A DNA stretch of 10,328 nucleotides from Rhodospirillales bacterium (lineage in GTDB: Bacteria > Pseudomonadota > Alphaproteobacteria > Rhodospirillales > Casp-alpha2): positions 1 through 10,328 of the forward strand of contig JANRAT010000010.1 in NCBI GenBank assembly GCA_030727885.1. Reading direction: 5' to 3'. This document shows, one piece after another, positions 1 to 6,243 of this stretch (position 1 is its first letter; every line of letters starts with the position of its first letter). Position numbers and translations under genes: made by a program. The notes under the pieces are model-generated. The model made no database searches and had not been told where the DNA came from. It saw nothing but the letters and a program-made list of their open reading frames with translations.

Positions 1-1065
1 AACCAGCACACCACCGGTGGCACTGCCGATACGGCCTTCCGGTGCAAGGCGGGCCACCTCGGCCATGAATACACCGTTCCAGCCTACCGCCGACGCGCCA
101 AACAGAAACAGGATGGCAAACACGCCAGCCAGGGGCATTCCTTCTGCCAGGGTTGTTGTGGCCAGAGCTGCAATAATTGACAAAATCTGTGTCGTGATAA
201 GCGTCTTGTGTGCGCTGCCGAAACGATCCGCTACAAATCCCCAGCCAAGTCGTCCAACGACACCGGCGACCTGAACAACTGCTAGCCCGACACCCGCTGT
301 CACAAGGTCCAGATGCACATCTTCGACCAGCATGGTGACGGCGAACGTCATCAGGGCAAGCTGCACTGCAGATAATGTCAGCGCAGCAAATGCCAGCAAC
401 CGCAATTCACGGAGCCGCATCACAAGGCCGAGATCACGAAATACCGCGCCTCGAAACTTTGTCGTCGGATCCCTGTCTCCATCCAGATAAGCCCTCAGGG
501 GCTGTATCCCAAGCATCACGACGGCAGCCACTACGGCACCCGCCACCAATGACCATTGCCACCCGAATGCGACAGCAATCGGCGGCGCAAGCAATCCGGC
601 AACCACGCCACCCATGGGCTGACCGGTCTGCTTGATGGAAAAAATCAGATTTCTGTTATCCGGTGATGCTATTTTCATCATCAAATGCGAGGCCGCAGGG
701 TTGGTGAGTCCATAAGCGACACCAAGGCCAAGCGAACCTACCACCAATGTTGCCACATGCGGCAGTGCGATCAGCAAAAGCGATGACATTACCAGAAATG
801 CAGCGATCTGATTGGCGCGAACCGCACCCAGCTTGCGTTGCACCAACCCAGCCGCCAACGACATCAGGGTCGCACCGACGTACACCAAACTGATCTGAAA
901 TCCGATCATTGATACCGGCAGATCAAGGGTGCGGGCAATTTCTGGGGCAACGGACGCCGGTATCAGGACGGCCATCGTCGCAATCACCTGAACAGTGGTG
1001 ACACCGCTGATCGTGGCCATTGCCAGTCTTTTTGAAATCGGGGGGGTCGGGGTTTCGTTATCCAT
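1..1065 (-). CDS. MFS transporter, 3' end cut by the window edge
   Basis: This is an inner-membrane secondary transporter of the major facilitator superfamily; the substrate cannot be read from sequence. The frame is open for 355 codons from the ATG at 1065 to base 1, so only the C-terminal end is missing (family members are near 400 residues). A short polar N-terminal tail (residues 1-15) leads into a run of hydrophobic helices. The residue 143-152 segment (SIKQTGQPMG) is typical of one bacterial MFS subgroup, and GRLGWGFVADRFGS (271-284) is the motif-A-like cytoplasmic loop between helices 8 and 9. No good Shine-Dalgarno precedes the ATG; an internal ATG at codon 16 would remove the polar tail and is less likely. 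The gene is divergent from the carboxypeptidase gene, 47 bp away. Family assignment is firm; the exact start is fairly sure. Confidence 0.93.
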   Translation of the reverse strand, partial: MDNETPTPPISKRLAMATISGVTTVQVIATMAVLIPASVAPEIARTLDLPVSMIGFQISLVYVGATLMSLAAGLVQRKLGAVRANQIAAFLVMSSLLLIALPHVATLVVGSLGLGVAYGLTNPAASHLMMKIASPDNRNLIFSIKQTGQPMGGVVAGLLAPPIAVAFGWQWSLVAGAVVAAVVMLGIQPLRAYLDGDRDPTTKFRGAVFRDLGLVMRLRELRLLAFAALTLSAVQLALMTFAVTMLVEDVHLDLVTAGVGLAVVQVAGVVGRLGWGFVADRFGSAHKTLITTQILSIIAALATTTLAEGMPLAGVFAILFLFGASAVGWNGVFMAEVARLAPEGRIGSATGGVLV

Positions 1066-1112
1066 TATCAGCAACGTAGCCGTTGAGCGCGGCAGGGTCT
1101 ATATTGAGCTGC
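1066..1112. promoter_or_regulatory. Short divergent intergenic region with a small inverted repeat
   Basis: Only 47 bp separate the two divergent start codons. The region holds an inverted repeat CAACG-TAGC-CGTTG (1072-1085) and a -10-like TATATT (1100-1105) that ends 7 bp before the carboxypeptidase ATG. I see no matching -35 at proper spacing. The repeat could be an operator shared by both genes, but five-base arms occur often by chance. Confidence 0.25.
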
Positions 1113-2534
1113 ATGAAAATCAATAAAATCATCCTGCCAATTGTTGTCTGTCTGGTTTTAGGGGCTTGCGCTCAACACCTACCGCTGCCCCCTCGGCAGA
1201 CATCCAGTGCCGCTTCGCTGGATAGCCTGTTGGCCTCAGATGAACTGTCCGCTGCCAGATCATTGGCATTAAGCGACATCGATTGGGGTTATCTGCTGAT
1301 TGATGCCAAAAGTGGAGAGGTTTTGATGTCCCGCGCGGCAGACAAAGGCTTCCCGCCGGCTTCCACGGCGAAAGTCCCGACCATGGTCGCTGCCTTGGGT
1401 ATACTTGGTCCGACTTATCGTTTCACAACCCAATTGCTGGCGAAGGGATCATTAAAAGCCGGAGTCCTGAGCGGCGATCTTGTCCTGGCCGGGGACGGCG
1501 ACCCGCTACCGAGCGTTGGGGATCTTCGTGCCCTTGCCATCCGCCTCAGGGATATCGGGGTCACCAGACTGGACGGACGTTTTATTTATGCCAGCAGCTT
1601 GCCGGTGTTTGCCGAGATCGAACCCGAGCAACCGGCAACAGAACCCTACAACCAGGGACTGGGCGGGCTGAACATCGAATTCAACCGGGTGACGCTTACC
1701 AGATCTACCGGTGATACCGGGACAGTGCCCTACACGACGCCCAGTGAGGCCATTGATCTGATTCCAGACTTTCCCCCTTCAACGACTGGCCGGCTCGAGA
1801 GTTCGGTCCGTGATCCGGCTCTTCTGGCAGCGCAAATGTTACAGCGATTTGCTCTTGCTGAAGGGATATCCTTGCCCGATCCGGTTTCCGGCACCCCTCC
1901 GGACGGCGCCGTCAGCCTTGCACAAATTCGTAGCCAGCCGCTGATCGAGATCGTTCGTGCTGGCCTTGAGTATTCAAACAATATGGTCGCCGAAGTCATC
2001 GGTCTCAGTGCCTCGCGGGCTCAAGGTGTGACCGATCAATCTCTGGCCCGCTCCGCCGATACGCTGGGCGTTTGGCTGGAACATGAAGTGCCCGGGCTAA
2101 AGCATTTTGCCACGACACTTGCCAATCATTCAGGGTTGAGCACGGTCTCAAGGGTCACCCCACGGCAAATGACGCAAATTCTCCAGTACGCACTGAACCA
2201 GCGTTTCGATGGATGGCGCTTTGACAGCCTGCTGTCACCCGGTGGTCGCCGTGACACCTTCCGCGGACGATTCAAGGATCCTGCTACCGCATATCGAATA
2301 TGGGCCAAAAGCGGCACCATGCGCTACATCAAGGGACTTACGGGGTATCTTGATGCCGAATCAGGACGACGCCTGATATTTGCCCTGTTCATGTATGATC
2401 CTGAATTGCGGGCAAGACTGGAAAATGACCCCGAACGCTTTTCTCTACAATCACGCAAATTATCTACCGACTGGCGCAACCGGACGGATGCTTTCGAAGA
2501 AGCGTTGATCAAACATTGGATCAAGGTTTTCTGA
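1113..2534 (+). CDS. dacB: D-alanyl-D-alanine carboxypeptidase/endopeptidase, PBP4 family lipoprotein
   Basis: This is a low-molecular-mass class C penicillin-binding protein (peptidase family S13) that trims D-Ala from peptidoglycan stem peptides and cleaves cross-links in the periplasm. The three active-site motifs are present: STAK (residues 84-87, nucleophile Ser84 and Lys87), SNN (288-290) and KSG (399-401). NHSGLS (338-343) matches the family's DGSGLS segment. The 111-residue SxN-to-KTG spacing equals what I recall for E. coli PBP4, while SxxK-to-SxN is about 40 residues shorter, suggesting a reduced insertion domain. The N-terminus is a lipoprotein signal with lipobox LGAC (lipidated Cys19, then Ala and Gln, no Asp at +2), so outer-membrane anchoring is likely. 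ATG 1113 is chosen because it gives a compact signal peptide. An in-frame TTG at 1104 follows an AGGG by 6 nt and adds three residues; a TTG at 1083 is less likely. Confidence 0.93.
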   Translation: MKINKIILPIVVCLVLGACAQHLPLPPRQTSSAASLDSLLASDELSAARSLALSDIDWGYLLIDAKSGEVLMSRAADKGFPPASTAKVPTMVAALGILGPTYRFTTQLLAKGSLKAGVLSGDLVLAGDGDPLPSVGDLRALAIRLRDIGVTRLDGRFIYASSLPVFAEIEPEQPATEPYNQGLGGLNIEFNRVTLTRSTGDTGTVPYTTPSEAIDLIPDFPPSTTGRLESSVRDPALLAAQMLQRFALAEGISLPDPVSGTPPDGAVSLAQIRSQPLIEIVRAGLEYSNNMVAEVIGLSASRAQGVTDQSLARSADTLGVWLEHEVPGLKHFATTLANHSGLSTVSRVTPRQMTQILQYALNQRFDGWRFDSLLSPGGRRDTFRGRFKDPATAYRIWAKSGTMRYIKGLTGYLDAESGRRLIFALFMYDPELRARLENDPERFSLQSRKLSTDWRNRTDAFEEALIKHWIKVF

Positions 2535-2565
2535 AAAGAAAATGGCCGACGGTTGTCCGCCGGCC
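2534..2565 (-). terminator. Intrinsic terminator of flgG
   Basis: Read on the minus strand, GGCCGGCGG-ACAA-CCGTCGGCC forms a continuous 9-bp RNA stem with one G-U pair (2565-2557 with 2552-2544). It is followed by a T-rich tail, ATTTTCTTTT. On the plus strand the same hairpin has an A-C mismatch and no T tract, so it serves the minus-strand flgG rather than dacB. The T tract touches the last base of dacB. Confidence 0.75.
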
Positions 2566-2598
2566 AAGTTGGTGGAACGTGGAGAAACCTAAAGCGTT

Positions 2599-3381
2599 TT
2601 ATCGGCCGGTCGACGGCGCCATCATCTGATCAGCTGTCTGAATGACCTTTGAATTCATGTCGTAAGCACGTTGGGCACGGATCATTTCGGCTATTTCCTC
2701 AACCGCATTAACGTTCGAAGATTCAACAAAACCCTGCAGAACCGAACCAGAACCGCTTTGTTTCGGAATTACAGAAGCTGCAGCCCCGGATGCATCTGTG
2801 GCGGTAAACAGATTGTTGCCTTCGGCATGCAATCCACCCTCGTTCGGGAATATTGCGATTTGTATGGTCCCGATGTTACTTGGTGTCGCGGTGCCGTCCT
2901 GCTTGACCAGTACTTCTCCGGTCGCATTGATCGTTACATCGACGGCATCCGCCGGCACCTGCACACCCGGCAGAACCGGGAAGCCATCATGAGTCACCAA
3001 TGCGCCGCCACTATCAATCTGAAAGGTTCCATCGCGGGTATAACCGGTCTCGCCGTTTGGCAACTGAATCTGAAAATACCCTTTGCCCTGTATGGCCAGA
3101 TCGAACGTGTTATCTGTGGCTTTCAGACTGCCTTGCTCGGTGACACGGTATACGGACATCAAATCGACGCCCTTGCCGGTCTGAATGCCGCCTGGGACCT
3201 GCGCCCCGGCTCTGGAGCCAAAGCCGTCAGGTCTGGCACTGTTTTTGTAAATCAGATCCTGAAATTCGCTCCGCCGGCGCTGAAAACCGGACGTATTCAT
3301 GTTCGCCAGATTGTTGGCGACGACTTCGACGTTTCGTTGCTGTGCCATCATACCTGAGGCGCCAATGCGTAGTGCGTCCAT
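2599..3381 (-). CDS. flgG: Flagellar basal-body distal rod protein FlgG
   Basis: FlgG builds the distal rod of the flagellar axle in the periplasm, after export by the flagellar type III apparatus. The 260-residue product has the usual family length. The N-terminal rod motif is present (ANNLANMNTSGF, residues 22-33), as is the middle FlgE/F/G body (YTRDGTFQID, 114-123). The C-terminal rod/hook helix spans about 220-253, with RAQRAYDMNSK at 235-245 and TADQM at 249-253. The longer open frame starts further upstream, but ATG 3381 begins exactly where FlgG proteins begin and follows AAGGAA by 7 nt. The gene stands alone, between a terminator and its own sigma-54 promoter, with no flgF, flgA or flgH beside it in this window; it could be the only flgG or a second copy. 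Product identity is sure. Confidence 0.96.
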   Translation of the reverse strand: MDALRIGASGMMAQQRNVEVVANNLANMNTSGFQRRRSEFQDLIYKNSARPDGFGSRAGAQVPGGIQTGKGVDLMSVYRVTEQGSLKATDNTFDLAIQGKGYFQIQLPNGETGYTRDGTFQIDSGGALVTHDGFPVLPGVQVPADAVDVTINATGEVLVKQDGTATPSNIGTIQIAIFPNEGGLHAEGNNLFTATDASGAAASVIPKQSGSGSVLQGFVESSNVNAVEEIAEMIRAQRAYDMNSKVIQTADQMMAPSTGR

Positions 3382-3388
3382 ATTCCCG

Positions 3389-3394
3389 TTCCTT
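3389..3394 (-). promoter_or_regulatory. Ribosome binding site of flgG
   Basis: AAGGAA on the minus strand lies 7 nt before ATG 3381. It decides the start: 36 extra in-frame codons upstream encode basic sequence unlike any FlgG, and they overlap the predicted sigma-54 promoter and its transcription start. Confidence 0.8.
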
Positions 3395-3471
3395 TTTCTA
3401 GCCGGCCTTATTTTCGACCGTGCCTTGTTTAGAAGCCGGTCCGTTCTCGACCGACACATCCGGAACAAGAT

Positions 3472-3489
3472 AAGCAACCACCGTGCCAA
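3472..3489 (-). promoter_or_regulatory. Sigma-54 (RpoN) promoter of flgG
   Basis: The minus strand reads TTGGCACGGTGGTTGCTT. It matches the -24/-12 consensus (YTGGCACG-N4-TTGCW) at every defined position, with the invariant GG-N10-GC spacing. Transcription is predicted to start near 3462, giving a leader of about 80 nt before flgG. Sigma-54 control of rod, hook and ring genes is established in Caulobacter and in polar-flagellated gammaproteobacteria, so promoter type and gene function support each other. An enhancer-binding activator should act from upstream, toward or inside the 3' end of the neighbouring gene. Confidence 0.88.
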
Positions 3490-3517
3490 CTTATTAATTA
3501 TTTAAAATCAATAAGTT
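3488..3517. repeat. Perfect 8-bp inverted repeat, AT-rich, abutting the -24 element
   Basis: AACTTATT (3488-3495) and AATAAGTT (3510-3517) are exact reverse complements around a 14-bp AT-rich spacer. The left arm touches the -24 element and the right arm lies within the candidate IHF site. It may be a regulator site, or AT-rich sequence selected for bending. Confidence 0.5.
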
Positions 3518-3518
3518 A
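3506..3518 (+). promoter_or_regulatory. Candidate IHF binding site upstream of the flgG sigma-54 promoter
   Basis: AATCAATAAGTTA matches the IHF consensus WATCAANNNNTTR at every defined position. It is centred about 50 bp upstream of the predicted flgG start, inside an AT-rich stretch. IHF commonly bends DNA at this distance in sigma-54 promoters so that a distant activator can reach the polymerase. Confidence 0.6.
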
Positions 3519-3595
3519 AAGGAAACACTGCGGCATCATTTTCCAATTTTGACGTCATTCGGGGTACAATCGGCAAGAATTTCCGGGCTTTCGAG

Positions 3596-4591
3596 TCAGC
3601 TTCCGGGCCTGCCAAGAGTGTCAGGATGGAACAGCTCTTCGGGGCGGAGTCGCCTATCTGACAGATGCTGTCCCTCGATATAGCGGCAGAAAGCCTCTAG
3701 ATCGGCCCGGTTGTCGGCAACGCCATAGCGCCAATAATCAGCCCCCATTGTCGCCACAGCCACTTCATAGGCATCCGCGTACCAGGGTGACATCTCGCGA
3801 TTGGCGGAACTTTCCGCAACGGACTTGACCCTGGCCATGGCTATTTTTCGGGCTTCCAGAAATGCGTCATAAAGCAAACCAGGTAATTCAGGATGCCTGG
3901 CCACGACATCCTTGCGGATGCCCACAATATGCATGATCGGGAAAATGCCGGTACGGGTGAAGTAATCCCGCTCCGCCTGCGCAGGCGACTCTATCAATCT
4001 GCGCACCAGCCGGTGCCCTTCGGTGAACGCTTTCGGTGGGGCCGGTGCAATGATCGCATCCAACTCACCAGAAAGCATGGCGTCATTCAGGGATTGTGTT
4101 TCAGCGAGTGCTTGCAGATCAATATCGCCCGGCACCGAGAACTTCAGCCGCTCGACACGGCCAGGCTCGTTCAGACCAGCCGTCCGGTATTTCAGCTTCC
4201 CGACATCAACACCGTAGTCATCGGCAAGTATGCCGCGCACCCAGACGGCCAACGTCATCGCATATTCCGGGACACCAACAATTTTGCCTTCCAAATCCTT
4301 AGGAGTCGAAATTCCGCTGTCGCTGCGCACATAAATTCCACCATGTCTGAAGGCACGCGAAAGATAAACCGGAATGCCGATATAGCGACTCTGACCCTGT
4401 GATGTCTGAATGACATAGCTGGCAAACGAAAGTTCGGTAATATCGAAAGGAGCGTCACCGACGGCGAGCGGAAACAATTTTCCAGGCGGCGCGGTTTCGG
4501 TTCGCAGTGTGAAACCGGGCACCCCAACCCGCCCATCCAGGATCGGCAAGGCGCGGTCATAATCCCAGCAAGCAAGGCTTAGTTCAGTCAT
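3596..4591 (-). CDS. 4,5-dihydroxyphthalate decarboxylase / substrate-binding-like family protein
   Basis: The 331-residue product belongs to the family annotated as 4,5-dihydroxyphthalate decarboxylase (Pht5-like), which has the two-lobed fold of NitT/TauT-type ABC substrate-binding proteins. Recognisable family segments are ACWDYDRALPILDGRV (7-22), ITELSFASYV (51-60), SRAFRHGGIYV (78-88), DLEGKIVGVPEY (99-110), WVRGILADDYGV (117-128) and TRTGIFPIMH (212-221). There is no signal peptide, so the protein should be cytoplasmic, which suits an enzyme or sensor better than an ABC uptake component. ATG 4591 starts at the family N-terminus and follows AGAGGG by about 8 nt; 43 further upstream codons are open but unlike the family. 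No permease, ATPase or phthalate-pathway gene is adjacent, so the substrate is unknown. Family membership is well supported; the decarboxylase activity is not. Confidence 0.85.
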   Translation of the reverse strand: MTELSLACWDYDRALPILDGRVGVPGFTLRTETAPPGKLFPLAVGDAPFDITELSFASYVIQTSQGQSRYIGIPVYLSRAFRHGGIYVRSDSGISTPKDLEGKIVGVPEYAMTLAVWVRGILADDYGVDVGKLKYRTAGLNEPGRVERLKFSVPGDIDLQALAETQSLNDAMLSGELDAIIAPAPPKAFTEGHRLVRRLIESPAQAERDYFTRTGIFPIMHIVGIRKDVVARHPELPGLLYDAFLEARKIAMARVKSVAESSANREMSPWYADAYEVAVATMGADYWRYGVADNRADLEAFCRYIEGQHLSDRRLRPEELFHPDTLGRPGS

Positions 4592-4614
4592 GTCGCATAC
4601 CCTCTGATTGTGCC

Positions 4615-4628
4615 CGGTAATATTACCG
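4615..4628. promoter_or_regulatory. Perfect 14-bp palindrome, candidate operator
   Basis: CGGTAATATTACCG is perfectly self-complementary and lies 24-37 bp upstream of the start of the dihydroxyphthalate-decarboxylase-like gene. Its TAATAT core could overlap the -10 of that gene, a position where a bound dimeric repressor would block transcription. No second copy was seen in the window. Confidence 0.5.
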
Positions 4629-4699
4629 CGTCGAAACCAGAGACTAAGACCCAACACCGGGCTTAACAACCGGGTGTCACCGTCCAAAATCCGGGCAGC

Positions 4700-4733
4700 A
4701 AAAAAACCCCTCCCCCACAACTTGGGAAAGGGG
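4700..4733 (-). terminator. Rho-independent terminator of the azoR-pirin operon
   Basis: On the minus strand CCCCTTTCCC-AAGTTGT-GGGGGAGGGG folds as a continuous 10-bp RNA stem with two G-U pairs and a 7-nt loop. Seven T follow directly (4706-4700). It begins 8 nt after the pirin stop codon. On the plus strand the wobbles become A-C mismatches, so it is directional. Confidence 0.9.
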
Positions 4734-4740
4734 CATTTGC

Positions 4741-5463
4741 TTAGTTCAGGGCAATGTCGACGACGACAATTTCGGTATCCAGATCAGCGTGTATAACCAC
4801 CACTTCATCTTTTCCGTCCGCCGAAACGACGGCGCCGTCACGGGTGTCGACAAAAGTGTCATTGATCGTCACCGCACCTTTAGCCGGAACGATATACAAG
4901 GCGCGCCCGGATTCAAGTTTGTGCTTCACGTCAGCGCCTGCTGCAATCGTCGCGCCGAGCACAGCCGAATCCGTATGGATCAGCAGGGCATCGGTTTCGG
5001 CATGGACCTTGCGCCCCGAAGCCAGCGCTACAAGTTCACTGCCGGCGTTTCCTTTCGGGAATTGTCGCGCATCCCAACGTGGCTTATGGCCTCGTTGATC
5101 AGGCATGATCCATATCTGGAATATTCGCGTGGTCTCATCTTCGCGATTATATTCCGAGTGGGTAATCCCCGTACCGGCACTCATGACCTGAACGTCGCCG
5201 GCTTCCGTGCGGCCCTTGTTGCCAAGGTTGTCCTCGTGAGTAATGGCGCCTTCACGAACGAACGTGATGATTTCCATGTCTTTATGGCTGTGAAACGGGA
5301 AACCGGTTCCGGGCTGAATGGTATCGTCATTCCATACCCTGAGAGGCCCAACGCCCATCCGTTTCGGATCATAATAGTTGGCGAAGCTGAAGTGGTGCTT
5401 GGCATTCAGCCAGCCATGGTTTTCACCACCCAGACTATCGAACGGTACAGTTTTAATAGTCAT
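4741..5463 (-). CDS. Pirin family protein (YhhW-like bicupin)
   Basis: This is a cytoplasmic two-cupin pirin of 240 residues. In the E. coli relative YhhW the metal site gives quercetin 2,3-dioxygenase activity in vitro; the physiological substrate of bacterial pirins is mostly unknown. The N-terminal cupin has the metal ligands: His58 and His60 in FPFHSHKDME, and His102 and Glu104 in THSEYNRE. These are one residue offset from the ligands I recall for YhhW. The C-terminal cupin (about 140-240) lacks such a set, as is normal. The ATG follows AAGGAG at good spacing. The gene is downstream of azoR with a 20-nt gap and precedes a strong terminator, so it is the last gene of a two-gene operon. 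Co-transcription with an FMN azoreductase suggests a shared role in handling quinones, flavonoids or other redox-active aromatics. Confidence 0.93.
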   Translation of the reverse strand: MTIKTVPFDSLGGENHGWLNAKHHFSFANYYDPKRMGVGPLRVWNDDTIQPGTGFPFHSHKDMEIITFVREGAITHEDNLGNKGRTEAGDVQVMSAGTGITHSEYNREDETTRIFQIWIMPDQRGHKPRWDARQFPKGNAGSELVALASGRKVHAETDALLIHTDSAVLGATIAAGADVKHKLESGRALYIVPAKGAVTINDTFVDTRDGAVVSADGKDEVVVIHADLDTEIVVVDIALN

Positions 5464-5484
5464 TATTTTTACTCCTTCACTCCA

Positions 5485-6120
5485 TTATGCCGCGGCCAAT
5501 TTGGCGACTGCGGCATCGATCAGCTTGTTGGCCTCGGCAATGCCTTCGGCCCGTGGCTCAGGCCCCATGTCCATGCCGTTTGCGGCAATGATGCGGACAT
5601 CTTTCAAACCCATAAAAGCGAAGATGTGACGCAAGTATCCGCTCTGGAAATCGGCCGGACTGGCATTTTCTGGGGAACCGTCACCGTATTTGCCGCCACG
5701 GGTCGACAGCACATAAACAGGCTTATCCTTAAGCAGGCCTATCGGGCCGGTCTGTGGATCATACCCGAAGGTTTTGCCCGGGCGGGCAACATGGTCCAGC
5801 CATGTCCGCATGGCCGCTGTGATGGTAAAGTTATGCATCGGGGCGCCGATCACAATGGCATCAGCCTGAGCCATTTCTGCGATCATCGCATCGGACGCTG
5901 TACGTGCGGCGATCTGCCGATCGGTAAGCGTTTCCGGTTCACGGCGAAGCGCATTGATCAATTCGTCGTCAATCTGCTCCGGTGGGTTGGCACCGATATC
6001 GCGATGAAGGACCCGGACATCGGGAAACTGAGCACTGACTTTTTCAATAAAATGTGAGGTCAGCTGACGTGATACGGAATCGTTGCGGGGGCTGGTGTCC
6101 ATGACGAGTAATGTTTTCAT
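5485..6120 (-). CDS. azoR: FMN-dependent NAD(P)H azoreductase / quinone reductase
   Basis: This 211-residue cytoplasmic flavodoxin-fold enzyme reduces azo dyes in vitro. Its likely natural role is two-electron reduction of quinones, which protects against thiol-reactive electrophiles. FMN-binding segments are present: SPRNDSVSR (10-18), PMHNF (94-98) and STRGG (139-143). They correspond to the E. coli AzoR contacts, with His96 where E. coli has Tyr. TWLDHVARPGKTF (106-118) followed by GPIGLL (125-130) is the typical family run. AAGGAAG precedes the ATG at proper spacing. It is the first gene of the azoR-pirin operon, divergent from a LysR regulator 123 bp away, the usual arrangement for direct control by that regulator. 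Family assignment is firm; the true substrate is inferred. Confidence 0.95.
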   Translation of the reverse strand: MKTLLVMDTSPRNDSVSRQLTSHFIEKVSAQFPDVRVLHRDIGANPPEQIDDELINALRREPETLTDRQIAARTASDAMIAEMAQADAIVIGAPMHNFTITAAMRTWLDHVARPGKTFGYDPQTGPIGLLKDKPVYVLSTRGGKYGDGSPENASPADFQSGYLRHIFAFMGLKDVRIIAANGMDMGPEPRAEGIAEANKLIDAAVAKLAAA

Positions 6121-6164
6121 GATATCTTCCTTTTTAAATGATGACCCGGTTGGGCGTTGCAGGG

Positions 6165-6193
6165 AAGATACGCATATATATTATTCGAGACAA
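6165..6193 (-). promoter_or_regulatory. Candidate promoter of azoR-pirin
   Basis: On the minus strand TTGTCT (6193-6188) and TATCTT (6170-6165) are separated by exactly 17 bp. Each matches four of six consensus bases. Transcription would start near 6158, giving a leader of about 37 nt. The -35 overlaps a T-N11-A sequence with ATT/AAT ends (6180-6194), a shape typical of LysR-family binding boxes. Confidence 0.4.
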
Positions 6194-6211
6194 TCTGTGT
6201 AAAAATGAATA

Positions 6212-6235
6212 CATTGTTCATTTATACGAACAATG
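6212..6235. promoter_or_regulatory. Perfect 8+8 bp inverted repeat, candidate LysR operator
   Basis: CATTGTTC (6212-6219) and GAACAATG (6228-6235) are exact inverted repeats with an 8-bp AT-rich spacer. They end at the ribosome binding site of the LysR-type gene. A dimer bound here could autorepress the regulator and, together with a site near 6180-6194 (ACAAT shared, about 41 bp or four helical turns apart), act on azoR. It may also fold as an mRNA hairpin next to GAGG. Confidence 0.6.
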
Positions 6236-6243
6236 AGGCATTT

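Noticed and set aside
375..635. 86-codon plus-strand open frame in the first kilobase
   Set aside because: The opposite strand carries an uninterrupted MFS transporter with clear helices and motifs, open to the window edge; the plus-strand frame is a shadow.
2544..2565. Hairpin after dacB as a plus-strand terminator
   Set aside because: On the plus strand the stem has an A-C mismatch and no T tract follows; the minus-strand reading is clearly better.
2671..3357. 228-codon plus-strand open frame opposite flgG
   Set aside because: It lies inside the antisense of a clear FlgG and has no family features.
3382..3489. 36-codon N-terminal extension of FlgG
   Set aside because: It is basic and unlike FlgG, lacks a ribosome site at its start, and overlaps the predicted sigma-54 promoter and transcription start.
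3581..3608. Direct repeat TTCCGGGC (3581-3588 and 3601-3608)
   Set aside because: It is short, partly within coding sequence, and expected by chance at this base composition.
4789..6057. 422-codon plus-strand open frame opposite pirin and azoR
   Set aside because: It lies wholly antisense to two well-recognised genes, spans their junction, and its translation resembles no protein family; it is a by-product of codon bias in the real genes.
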